From NCBI GenBank assembly GCA_016703265.1, contig JADJCK010000011.1:62001-126000 (forward strand): 64,000 nt of DNA, given 5' to 3'. This DNA is from a bacterium (GTDB lineage: Bacteria > Krumholzibacteriota > Krumholzibacteriia > LZORAL124-64-63). A model generated the notes under the pieces. That model was not told the DNA's origin. It saw only the letters and a list, made by a program, of their open reading frames with translations, and did not search any database. The position numbers and the translations under genes were made by a program. Below, in pieces: positions 35,924 to 43,395 of this stretch; within the stretch, counting starts at the first letter, position 1, and every line of letters starts with the position of its first letter.

Positions 35924-36866
35924 CTACCGCCCGGAGACGTCCCCCGGCGCACGCTTGATGACACTCGTCGCCAGCGCAATCATGCTCCCGATATCCGACA
36001 GGTTGGCCGGCAGCACCAGCGTATTGCCCGCCTTGGCCAGCTTGCCGAACTCGGCCACGTACTGTTCGGCCACGCGCAGCTGCATGGCTTCGTTGCCGCC
36101 CGGTCCGTGGATCGCGATGGCGACCTGGCGCAGGCCCTCGGCGGTGGCGGTGGCGACGGCCAGGATGGCCTCGGCCTCGCCCTGCGCCTCGTTGATCTGC
36201 CGCTGCCGCGTCGCCTCGGACTCCTTGATCACCCGCTGCTTCTCGCCCTCGGCGCGGTTGATCTGCGCATCGCCCGCCTTCGCTTCTCGCGCGCTTCTCG
36301 CGCTCGGCGCGCATCTGCTTCTCCATGGCGCCCAGGATGTCGCGCGGCGGGTTGATGTTCTTGATCTCGTAGCGCAGCACCTTGACGCCCCACGGCTCCG
36401 ATGCCTTGTCCAGCTCCTGCACGACCTGCTGGTTGATCGCGGCGCGCTCCTCGAACGTGCGGTCGAGGTCGATCTTGCCGATCTCGCTGCGCAGCGTCGT
36501 CTGCGCCAGCTGGGCGATGGCGAAGTGGAAGTCCGCGATGCCGTACGAGGCCCGCTGCGGGTCCAGCACCTTCAGGTACAGCACGCCGTCCACGCCCACC
36601 TGCACGTTGTCGCGCGTGATGCAGACCTGCTCGGCGATGTCGGTGGCGATCTCCTTCAGGCTGTGCCTGTAGGCGACCTTCTCCACGAACGGCACCAGGA
36701 TGTGGAAACCGGCCTGGATGGTCTTGCGGTACTTGCCCAGGTACTCGACCACGAACGCCGACTGCTGGGGTACGACGATGGCCGTGCGCGCAATGACGAT
36801 CAGCACAAGCACGACGACGGCGCCGACGGCGATCATGGTTGGCATGGATTCCCCTCCGAAGTTCAT
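35924..36866 (-). pseudogene. SPFH/band-7 (slipin-type) membrane protein with a frameshift
   Basis: N-terminal helix VGAVVVLVLIVIARTAIVV, then VVPQQSAFVVEYLGKYRKTIQAGFHILVPFVEKV and LRSEIGKIDLDRTFEER, the core of paraslipins. After AEREKRA the frame breaks near 36283-36300, where one base seems missing in a GCGCGCGA tract. It resumes as AKAGDAQINRAEGEKQRVIKESEA, with the family's C-terminal coiled coil and SDIGSMIALATSVIKRA. A repaired product would be about 314 residues. The ATG at 36866 overlaps the NfeD stop (ATGA). A second ATG at 36845 has the stronger GGAGGGG site. It works with NfeD in membrane-domain quality control (family knowledge). Confidence 0.8.
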
Positions 36867-37294
36867 GATTCACTCCTGACGTGGAGCGTCAGGCCCTCGA
36901 CACCGGTGACGACGCAGCGACTTCCGGTCGTCAGTGTGGCGGGCCCATCGTTGCGGGCGTCCCAGTCCGAGCCGCGCAGGACCACGCGGCCGCGCGCCCC
37001 GGGAAAGATCTCCCCGCCGGCAATGCCGATCTCGCCCTCGAGTTCGGGCAGCATCTCGCGGTCGGCAGTCTGGAGCCTGCGCTTCCAGCGACGCCGGTAG
37101 ACCACCAGTGCGGCCACGGCGAGGCCGGCAAACAGGAGCCATTGCCCCCACTGCGGCAGGTTCACACCGGCCAGGGCCAGCACGCCCACGACCAGGCCCG
37201 AGATACCGAAGAAGACCAGGTAGAAATCCGCCGAGATGATGACTTCGGCCGCCAGCAGCACGGCACCCAATGCTATCCAGAACCACCAGGCCAT
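36863..37294 (-). CDS. NfeD-like membrane protein
   Basis: 143 residues. Two N-terminal hydrophobic regions (FWIALGAVLLAAEVIISADFYLVFFGISGLVVGVLAL; WLLFAGLAVAALVVYRRRW) and a C-terminal OB-fold (GARGRVVLRGSDWDARNDGPATLTTGSRCVVTGVEGLTLHV) are diagnostic of the short NfeD1b/YbbK type. It partners the SPFH protein encoded next, with which it overlaps by ATGA. Confidence 0.9.
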   Translation of the reverse strand: MAWWFWIALGAVLLAAEVIISADFYLVFFGISGLVVGVLALAGVNLPQWGQWLLFAGLAVAALVVYRRRWKRRLQTADREMLPELEGEIGIAGGEIFPGARGRVVLRGSDWDARNDGPATLTTGSRCVVTGVEGLTLHVRSES

Positions 37295-37395
37295 GACGTC
37301 CCCTCCCGTCGACGACGATCCGGCGCGATGCTACGCCCACGCCGGTATTGCGTCAATCGCGCCCTTACCCGGCACGGAACCCGATTATTCAAAAG

Positions 37396-38064
37396 TCACC
37401 GCACGTCGACGTAGGCCTGGAACCCGAGATCACCGGTCACGACCTCGCTCCACTCCGCAGTGAATGCGCGATTACGGCGGAAGGCACTGCCCCGGCTATA
37501 GTTCATCGTCATCTCGACACTGTAGACGAAGCCGAGCGTGTCGGACGTGCTCACGGTGAAGCAGTACTCGCGGCCCGGCGCCAGTTCCAGGCCGATGGCG
37601 CTGACGTCGAAGGCGGCCCAGGTTGCGGGATCACTGGCCACCACCCCGACGAACGCGCTGGCCGGCAGGCTGACGGCTCCCAGCACCAGACCGTCATCCG
37701 GTTCGGGCCTGATACCGTTCTGGAGCATGCGCAGCTGCAGTTCGACGGGCTCGGTGGCACCGTCAAGGTTGCGGATCGGCAACCGCAGTTGCGACAACAC
37801 CCCTGTGTACCGCGCGGTGATCATCTGTCCCGTCTGGAAGTCGTCGAAGGCGCCGGCCGGATCCGCCGAGCCGTCGAGGTTGCGGCAGCGACCGAAGCCA
37901 AGCCCCCACAACGCGCCGTTGTAGAGACTCTCGGAGTCCAGCGTCAGCCCCGCGGCCGGCTCGAGCGGCGCCGCGTCATCGTCCCCACACCCGCTCAGCC
38001 CGAGCGACAGCACCAACGCCAGAACACATCCCACTACAATCGATACGCTCTTGAACGTCTTCAT
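37396..38064 (-). CDS. Lipoprotein of unknown function
   Basis: 222 residues. Signal with lipobox LGLSGC and then an acidic GDDDAAP, so probably lipidated. The mature part reads as a beta-sandwich (QMITARYTGVLSQLRLPIRNL, YCFTVSTSDTLGFVYSVEM), like small carbohydrate-binding-type domains. I cannot name a family. The ATG at 38064 gives the signal peptide. The ribosome site is weak. Confidence 0.7.
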   Translation of the reverse strand: MKTFKSVSIVVGCVLALVLSLGLSGCGDDDAAPLEPAAGLTLDSESLYNGALWGLGFGRCRNLDGSADPAGAFDDFQTGQMITARYTGVLSQLRLPIRNLDGATEPVELQLRMLQNGIRPEPDDGLVLGAVSLPASAFVGVVASDPATWAAFDVSAIGLELAPGREYCFTVSTSDTLGFVYSVEMTMNYSRGSAFRRNRAFTAEWSEVVTGDLGFQAYVDVR

Positions 38065-38163
38065 GTGCACGCATTCCGTTCCTGCCCCTAGCCGTGCCCC
38101 ACCTGACGATACCCCCACACGCCCCGCCCCTGCAAGCCCTCTCCCATTCCCCACCGCTGCACT

Positions 38164-38227
38164 TCCGGAACCCACGCGCCGCGCCCCCGAACCCGGTGCC
38201 GCGCCTCCGAAACCCATGCGCCGCGCG
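38164..38227. repeat. Imperfect three-copy tandem repeat
   Basis: Three copies of about 21 bases related to CCGAACCCACGCGCCGCGCC run directly into the left arm of the hairpin at 38226. They do not lie in a credible gene. Confidence 0.5.
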
Positions 38228-38317
38228 TCCTGGAGTTCGCAAAGAACGCCGGCGAGCAATCCGCAGGGCCGAAGGCCCGAGGACAGCTCGCCGGCGTTCT
38301 TTGCGAACTCCAGGACG
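38226..38317 (-). repeat. Long hairpin, copy 2 of a two-copy family
   Basis: Outer arms 38226-38257 and 38286-38317 are perfectly complementary over 32 bases. After a 2-base mismatch, TCC/GGA pairs close a loop with the same GGGCCGAAGGCCC inner hairpin as copy 1. It ends 9 bases after the stop of the cytochrome gene. Arm changes relative to copy 1 are largely compensatory. Confidence 0.8.
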
Positions 38318-38326
38318 AAGACAGGC

Positions 38327-41152
38327 CTAGCGGTACCCGAACACCACCGCCCAGATGATCAGCACCACCAGCCCGAGCCCGATCGTCAGCGCCACGAACC
38401 CGAAGGTCTTGAGCGCCTTGACGAAGCCCTCGGGCAGCGGCTCGACCATGTGCTCCTCGAGGCGACCCTCGCGCACGAGCTGCTCGTATTCGCGCGGGCG
38501 ATCCTCCTTGAACTCCTCCAGCGTCATGCGGCCGGTGAAGATCACGGGGTCCATCGGGAACCGGTCCGGACGGAAGTGCGTGTTGAAGAAGTGGATCGTG
38601 AAGATGAAGCCGGTGGCCAGCAACGCCTCGTCCGAGTGGATGATCTGGGCGACGTTGATGAACCAGCCCGGCAGCACCCGCGTGAACGCCTCGGGGAACC
38701 ACAGGACCAGGCCGCTGAAGCCGATCATGGCCACGCCCCAGAACACGGCGAAGTAGTCGAACTTCTCCCAATAGGTCCAGCGGCCGTAATCCGGACGCGG
38801 GCCCTTGCCCAGGAACCACTTCAGGGTGCCGACGAACTCCTGTCCGTCGCGCTTGCCCAGCATCATGCCTTCGGGGCCGAACACGAACTCGATCCAGCTC
38901 TTGCCCGACTGCTTGCGGCGGCAGTACAGGTCGTAGATGTGGCGCGAGAAGTAGAAGAACGTCAGGATGGCGCCCATGCGGTGCAGCGTGCCGGCCGACT
39001 GGAAGCCGCCCAGCGCCTTGGCCAGCGTCTGCGCCCACGGCAGGTACGAGAACTTGAGCGTCATGCCGGTCACGGCCAGCGTCAAGAAGCTGACGATGAC
39101 CATGATGTGCAACATCCGGTTCAGGCGGTTGAAGCGCCGGAACTGCTTCTGGCCCTTGGCCTGCTTGCGCAGCTGGCGACTGTGGCGCAGGGCCTGGAAG
39201 CTCCGCGGGAGCCACAGAAGCGTGTGCACACCGAAGACGCTGAACGTGCCCACCAGCAGCGTGGTCATGAACAGCCACGTGTAATGCACGATCGGGTACT
39301 TGGTCTTGTCGTGGTGCGTGGCGTGCGTCAGGTAGCCGGCGAACTGGCGATGCGCACCCTTGTGGCACTGCGCGCAGGTGCCCACGATGTTGTCGCGCGA
39401 CAGCGTCGAGGCCGGGTTGTCCGGCTTCAGGATGTTGTGCTGGCCGTGGCAATCCGAGCAGCTCGCGGTCTCGGTGTAGCCCAGGGCGAACACCTTGCCG
39501 TGGTACGTCTCGAAATAGCTCTCCGTGACGTGCTCGTGGCAGCTGCCGCACTGGCCCACGATCTGGAGCTTGAAGCCCTCGGCGTCGGTGCGGGCGATCT
39601 CGTGCGAGGTGTGGCAGTCGTTGCACATCGGCAACTTGTGCCCGTCCTTCTCCTCGCCCGTGAAGTGGATGCTCGTGCGGAACGTGCGGTCGACGCCCTC
39701 GTGGCACTTGCCGCAGGTCACATCCACCTTCGAGCGATGCACCGAAGACGCCGGATCGGCGCTGGGCATGATCGCGTGCGTGGTGTGGCAGTCGACGCAG
39801 GTCGCGGTGACCACGAGGCCGCTCTTGCTCAGGGCGCGGCCGTGGATGCTCTCCTTGTAGTTGGCCACCATGCTGTGCTGCGTGCCCTGGTAGCGCTTGT
39901 CGGCGACGCCGCCCTCGTCGTGGCACTGCCCGCACAGGTCCGGGATGTTGCGCACGAACGTCTTCGATTCGGGATTCGTGTTCGGCAGTGTGCCGTGCGA
40001 GCCGTGGCACACCTTGCAGTCGGGAATATCCTTGTCTCCCTGGCTGCCCAGCTTGCCGTGGATGCTGGACTTGTAGGTCTCCACCACTTCGGCGTGGCAG
40101 ATGGCGCAATCCACGCGGTCCGGCACCGTGTCGCACGGCCGCGCGTGGCTCGGCGAAGCACCGGTGTGGCACTGGATGCAGGCCTTCTTGGCGTGCACCG
40201 AACCGGCCAGCTTGCCGTGGTCGACGAACATCGACTTGCCGGCGTTGGCCGGCGTGGCGCCGACCAGATCCTGCCGCCCATGGCACTTCAGGCACTCGGT
40301 GTCGGCCATGCCCTCGTTGTAGTAGACACGCCGGATCTCGTGCGGCTCGTGGCACTCGATGCAGGCCGGCACCTTGTCCGGTTCGCTTTCCCAGAGCCGC
40401 CCCGCGATGACCTTCTCGTGCACCTTCTCGATCATGCCGTGGCACGTCTGGCACGTGCCCGCGATGTTGTCGCGGTGGATGGAGCTCTTCGGGTCATTGT
40501 GGTTGCGGACATTGTGTGCGGTGTGGCAGTCCGAACAGACGGCCGACTGCGTCAGTCCCCGTTTGTAGAGCCCTTCGCCGTGGATCGAGAACGAGTAGTG
40601 GGCGAGGATGCTGTCCTGCGAAACCTCGGCGTACGCGCGGATCGCTTCGCCTTCCTTGTGGCAGCGTCCGCACATGATCGGGATGTTGAAGCGGTTGACC
40701 GTCGAGGCGGGATCCGAGGGCGGCATGATCTCGTGCGACCCGTGGCAGGTCCAGCAGCGCGGGGCGATGGGCACACCCTGCTTCACACCCACACCGTGCA
40801 GGCTGCCGGCATACACCGCAGCGATATCGTCGTGGCAGGTGCCGCAATCGACATCGGGCAGTTCCTCGGTGTGGGGCCAGTCCTCGACCCCGGCCAGCGA
40901 CTGGTGGCAGTCCACGCAGCCGACGCCCTCGCGCCCGTGCACGGAACGGTTGAATTTCGCGAGATCGACGTACAGCGACTTGACCTGACCGCGCTCGTTT
41001 TTGGTGAGGCTGCGGTCGTCGTGGCACATCTGGCAGGTATCGGCGTCCTGGGCCAGGGCCGGCACGGCTCCGGCGATCAGGACCAACACCACCGCGATCA
41101 GGCTGCCGCTCCGCCACCGGGCCGGGCGACGCAGTCCACGCGGGAAGCTCAT
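38327..41152 (-). CDS. Multihaem cytochrome c fused to a cytochrome b-type membrane domain
   Basis: 941 residues. A signal peptide (LIAVVLVLIAGAVPALAQ) is followed by 19 CxxCH haem-binding motifs between about residues 40 and 590. The motifs come in repeated blocks 'DPASTVHRxNIxxTCxxCH'. From about 620 there are at least four membrane helices with His candidates (LHIMVIVSF, GTLHRMG, IIHSDEALL, FTIHFFNTHFRPDRFPMDP), as in formate dehydrogenase gamma/cytochrome b561-type subunits. It would link the quinone pool to a periplasmic haem wire. The reductase it feeds is not in the window. GAGGGAGAG precedes the ATG. Confidence 0.9.
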   Translation of the reverse strand: MSFPRGLRRPARWRSGSLIAVVLVLIAGAVPALAQDADTCQMCHDDRSLTKNERGQVKSLYVDLAKFNRSVHGREGVGCVDCHQSLAGVEDWPHTEELPDVDCGTCHDDIAAVYAGSLHGVGVKQGVPIAPRCWTCHGSHEIMPPSDPASTVNRFNIPIMCGRCHKEGEAIRAYAEVSQDSILAHYSFSIHGEGLYKRGLTQSAVCSDCHTAHNVRNHNDPKSSIHRDNIAGTCQTCHGMIEKVHEKVIAGRLWESEPDKVPACIECHEPHEIRRVYYNEGMADTECLKCHGRQDLVGATPANAGKSMFVDHGKLAGSVHAKKACIQCHTGASPSHARPCDTVPDRVDCAICHAEVVETYKSSIHGKLGSQGDKDIPDCKVCHGSHGTLPNTNPESKTFVRNIPDLCGQCHDEGGVADKRYQGTQHSMVANYKESIHGRALSKSGLVVTATCVDCHTTHAIMPSADPASSVHRSKVDVTCGKCHEGVDRTFRTSIHFTGEEKDGHKLPMCNDCHTSHEIARTDAEGFKLQIVGQCGSCHEHVTESYFETYHGKVFALGYTETASCSDCHGQHNILKPDNPASTLSRDNIVGTCAQCHKGAHRQFAGYLTHATHHDKTKYPIVHYTWLFMTTLLVGTFSVFGVHTLLWLPRSFQALRHSRQLRKQAKGQKQFRRFNRLNRMLHIMVIVSFLTLAVTGMTLKFSYLPWAQTLAKALGGFQSAGTLHRMGAILTFFYFSRHIYDLYCRRKQSGKSWIEFVFGPEGMMLGKRDGQEFVGTLKWFLGKGPRPDYGRWTYWEKFDYFAVFWGVAMIGFSGLVLWFPEAFTRVLPGWFINVAQIIHSDEALLATGFIFTIHFFNTHFRPDRFPMDPVIFTGRMTLEEFKEDRPREYEQLVREGRLEEHMVEPLPEGFVKALKTFGFVALTIGLGLVVLIIWAVVFGYR

Positions 41153-41402
41153 GGGGCACTCTCCCTCAAGGTAAAGTGGCGCGCTGCAACGGTGACAATG
41201 TTGGACGGATGCAGGTGGAGATCAAGCGATAATCGCCTTATTGAAAACGACTTGCGCGATCGATTAAGGGAGGAAAGCAGGCAGGGAAGATGACTGAATT
41301 CGTCATCATTCATTAAGGCGAAGACGGTCAATAAGTTTCGAAATCTAAATCCCTGATTTCAACCATGATATCGAGTGCCGGAGATCGGCGAGGCCTGTCC
41401 GC
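41153..41402. promoter_or_regulatory. AT-rich upstream region of the cytochrome gene
   Basis: 250 bases with an AT content well above its surroundings. It includes the inverted repeat at 41289-41307 and the near-symmetric CGCCTTATTG/CATTAAGGCG pair flanking it. It probably contains the promoter and operators of the cytochrome gene. Confidence 0.5.
41289..41307. promoter_or_regulatory. Operator-like inverted repeat
   Basis: GATGAC and GTCATC flank TGAATTC, making a 19-base near-palindrome about 140 bases upstream of the cytochrome ATG. A redox-responsive regulator would be reasonable. It does not match the FNR consensus TTGAT-N4-ATCAA. Confidence 0.4.
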
Positions 41403-42242
41403 TCAGCGCCCCCGCGCCAGACGACGGCGCACGCCCGCAGAGGTGGCGCGGTTGCGTGCTGCCGAACCCGGTGTCGGAACCGGGAACGAGGCCACCTCGG
41501 CCGCCGTCAGCGGTCGCAGGCCGCCGGGCGCCAGGTCGCCCAGTCTCACGCCGCCGAGGCGCACGCGACGCACCATCAGCACCTTGTGCCGCAACGTCGA
41601 GAGCATGCGGCGCATCTGCCTGGCCTGGCCCCCGCGCAGCGTGATGCTGAGCATCGTGCGGCCGCTCTCGCGGGCCTGCACGCTCACGGCCACGGGTCGG
41701 AACGTGCCCAGGCCCGGCAGTACGATTCCGGCGTCGATCACGGTCAGCTGCATGTCGCTGACCTCGCCCTCGACCTGGACCAGGAATTCGTGCTCGCAGT
41801 CCTCAGGTCCGGTCACGCGCGTGATCCATGCACCGTCGTTCGAGACCAGGAGCAGGCCCGAGGTGCGTGCATCCAGCCTTCCGGCGGTGCGCAGCCCGAT
41901 CACGTCGGCCGGCAGGAAGTCGGCGACAAGGCGACGACCCGGGCCGTCCTGTTCGCGGCAGACCACGCGCAGCGGCTTGTGGAATGCGTAGTACGCCAGC
42001 GTGACCTTGATGAGCGGCTGGTTGTCGAGGAACACCTCGGCATCGGCCTCGATCATGCGCAGGGGGTCCTTGACCACATCGAGGCCCACGCGCACGCGTC
42101 CGGCGGCGACCATCTCGTCGGCCCAGCGCCGCGTGCCGTAGCCGGCCTTCATCAAGGCGCGCGACAGACCCATGGGCCGGCCCGGCGCCCAGCGACTCGC
42201 TTCGGAGTCACCGGCAGGGGGCTTGGGTCGGGGCTTGGTCAT
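41403..42242 (-). CDS. RsuA/RluB-family pseudouridine synthase
   Basis: 279 residues. An S4-like N-terminal region (LSRALMKAGYGTRRWADEMVAAGRVRVG) is followed by the catalytic domain. That domain has YYAFHKPLRVVC, GRLDARTSGLLLVSNDG with catalytic D124, EHEFLVQVEG and GGQARQMRRML. It isomerises a uridine in rRNA. It has a basic C-terminal tail (ARNRATSAGVRRRLARGR). It is the last gene of a three-gene run with the cyclase and DUF503 genes, starting 37 bases after the cyclase stop. Confidence 0.9.
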   Translation of the reverse strand: MTKPRPKPPAGDSEASRWAPGRPMGLSRALMKAGYGTRRWADEMVAAGRVRVGLDVVKDPLRMIEADAEVFLDNQPLIKVTLAYYAFHKPLRVVCREQDGPGRRLVADFLPADVIGLRTAGRLDARTSGLLLVSNDGAWITRVTGPEDCEHEFLVQVEGEVSDMQLTVIDAGIVLPGLGTFRPVAVSVQARESGRTMLSITLRGGQARQMRRMLSTLRHKVLMVRRVRLGGVRLGDLAPGGLRPLTAAEVASFPVPTPGSAARNRATSAGVRRRLARGR

Positions 42243-42279
42243 GGACGCCTACTCCGCTTCCGCTGCCCGAAGGCGCGCG

Positions 42280-42960
42280 CTATCGATCGAACAGGGCCAC
42301 CGCCCGCACGGGCGAGGCTTCGGTCGCGGCCAGCTTCAGGGGCAGGGCCAGCACGCTGAATCCGCGCGTCGGCAGTTCCCCGAGGTTAGCCAGGTTCTCC
42401 AGGTTCACCATGCCGGCCGCTGCACACAGGTCATGCGCGCGCCGACCGTTGAAACCGTCAAGGCTGGGCGTGTCCAGGCCGACGCCCTTAAATCCGCACG
42501 ACGCCAGTCGCCCGGCCAGTTCGCCCGAAAGCCACGGCCAGTCTTCATAGTAACGGGGTTGCCCCCAGTACCGGGACCACCCCGTGTCGAACAGCACGAA
42601 CCCGATGCCTTCGAGATCGATGCCGTCAAGCAGCGACGCCGGCAACGGCCCGGGGCCGACGCCCGGTACCGGCCGCACCACGACCGCCGGTCCGGCGAAA
42701 CGCTCGAGCGGCAGGTCGTCCACGCCGCCGGCGCCTGCCAGGAAGTGGCGCGGCGCGTCGACATGGGTGCCGATGTGGCACCCGAACTCCACCCGGCTCG
42801 ACTCGCACGGCGATGTGCCGTGCTCGCTGTGCCGCACCACGCGCAACGGCTGGTCGTCACCGGGCCACTGCGGCATGCCGCTGACGATCGCATGACTCAG
42901 GTCGACCAGGCGCACGTCGCCTCCGTTCTCCGTACCCGCACGCGGCAACGCGTCCGGCAT
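42280..42960 (-). CDS. Cyclase family (kynurenine formamidase-like) hydrolase
   Basis: 226 residues. CHIGTHVDAPRHF is the H-x-G-T-H-x-D-x-P-x-H metal motif of the family. Upstream VDLSHAIVSGMPQWPGDDQP and downstream VLFDTGWSRYWG and GVGLDTPSLD also match. Members hydrolyse amides or cyclic compounds with Zn or Mn, and kynurenine formamidase is the best-known. No tryptophan-degradation genes are adjacent, so the substrate is open. The ATG follows the DUF503 TGA directly (TGAATG). Confidence 0.88.
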   Translation of the reverse strand: MPDALPRAGTENGGDVRLVDLSHAIVSGMPQWPGDDQPLRVVRHSEHGTSPCESSRVEFGCHIGTHVDAPRHFLAGAGGVDDLPLERFAGPAVVVRPVPGVGPGPLPASLLDGIDLEGIGFVLFDTGWSRYWGQPRYYEDWPWLSGELAGRLASCGFKGVGLDTPSLDGFNGRRAHDLCAAAGMVNLENLANLGELPTRGFSVLALPLKLAATEASPVRAVALFDR

Positions 42961-43272
42961 TCATCCCGAAGGAAACGTCTCGACGGTCACGCCCCGACGC
43001 AGGTCGGCAACCTCGAACGGGGAATCGTAGACGAGGCGCTCGGCTTCATCCAGTTGCGCGTCCACCTGGTCGGGATCGCCGCTCGTGACGGCGATGGCGA
43101 CGAAGGCCCGCTGCGCGAGGTCCGCCGGACCCACGCGGGCCACGGCGAAATCCCGGTTGCGCAAACGCTGGACCAGCGCGCGCAAAGGCGCCCGCAGGTC
43201 CTTCAGCGATCGCGACTCGCCCAGGACAAGATCCGCTACCAGTGTGCCGGTGTAGATCCGCACATCGTCCAC
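42961..43272 (-). CDS. DUF503 family protein
   Basis: 103 residues from GTG 43272, with GGGGAGG 7 bases upstream. The conserved layout is YTGTLVADLVLGESRSLKDLRAPLRALVQRLRNRDFAVARVG, then AFVAIAVTSGDPDQVDAQLDEAERLV. It is the small ferredoxin-like fold (YlxP) often found with ribosome-associated genes. Its exact role is unknown. It is translationally coupled to the cyclase gene. The open frame upstream of 43272 is repetitive and non-coding. Confidence 0.82.
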   Translation of the reverse strand: MDDVRIYTGTLVADLVLGESRSLKDLRAPLRALVQRLRNRDFAVARVGPADLAQRAFVAIAVTSGDPDQVDAQLDEAERLVYDSPFEVADLRRGVTVETFPSG

Positions 43273-43304
43273 GGGCGACCTCCCCGCGCGGCGCCCGCTC
43301 GGCA

Positions 43305-43345
43305 AAGGGACAAGGCCAAGGGGACAAGGCCAAGGGCACAAGGCT
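43305..43345. repeat. Short tandem repeat
   Basis: Three consecutive copies of AAGG(G)GACAAGGCC, 13-14 bases each, lie in the gap between the DUF503 gene and the surface-protease gene. Confidence 0.6.
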
Positions 43346-43395
43346 AAGTCATGACCGCTGTCCGGACAACCGCCGGATTGGCCGACCGCCCATCT

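Noticed and set aside
35415..36866. Extension of the SPFH frame to 35415, giving a 483-residue protein.
   Set aside because: After about residue 192 the sequence is meaningless and passes through the long hairpin and into the baeRF gene. The true C-terminus is found in another frame ending at 35924.
35827..38317. The two hairpins as integron attC sites or a CRISPR remnant.
   Set aside because: There is no GTTRRRY core, no integrase and no spacer-repeat periodicity. The arms are too perfect for attC.
38051..41293. A 1080-codon open frame opposite the cytochrome gene.
   Set aside because: The other strand carries 19 haem motifs and a signal peptide. The plus frame is compositionally odd and also runs through the long hairpin.
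41289..41307. The inverted repeat as an FNR site.
   Set aside because: The arms and spacing do not match TTGAT-N4-ATCAA.
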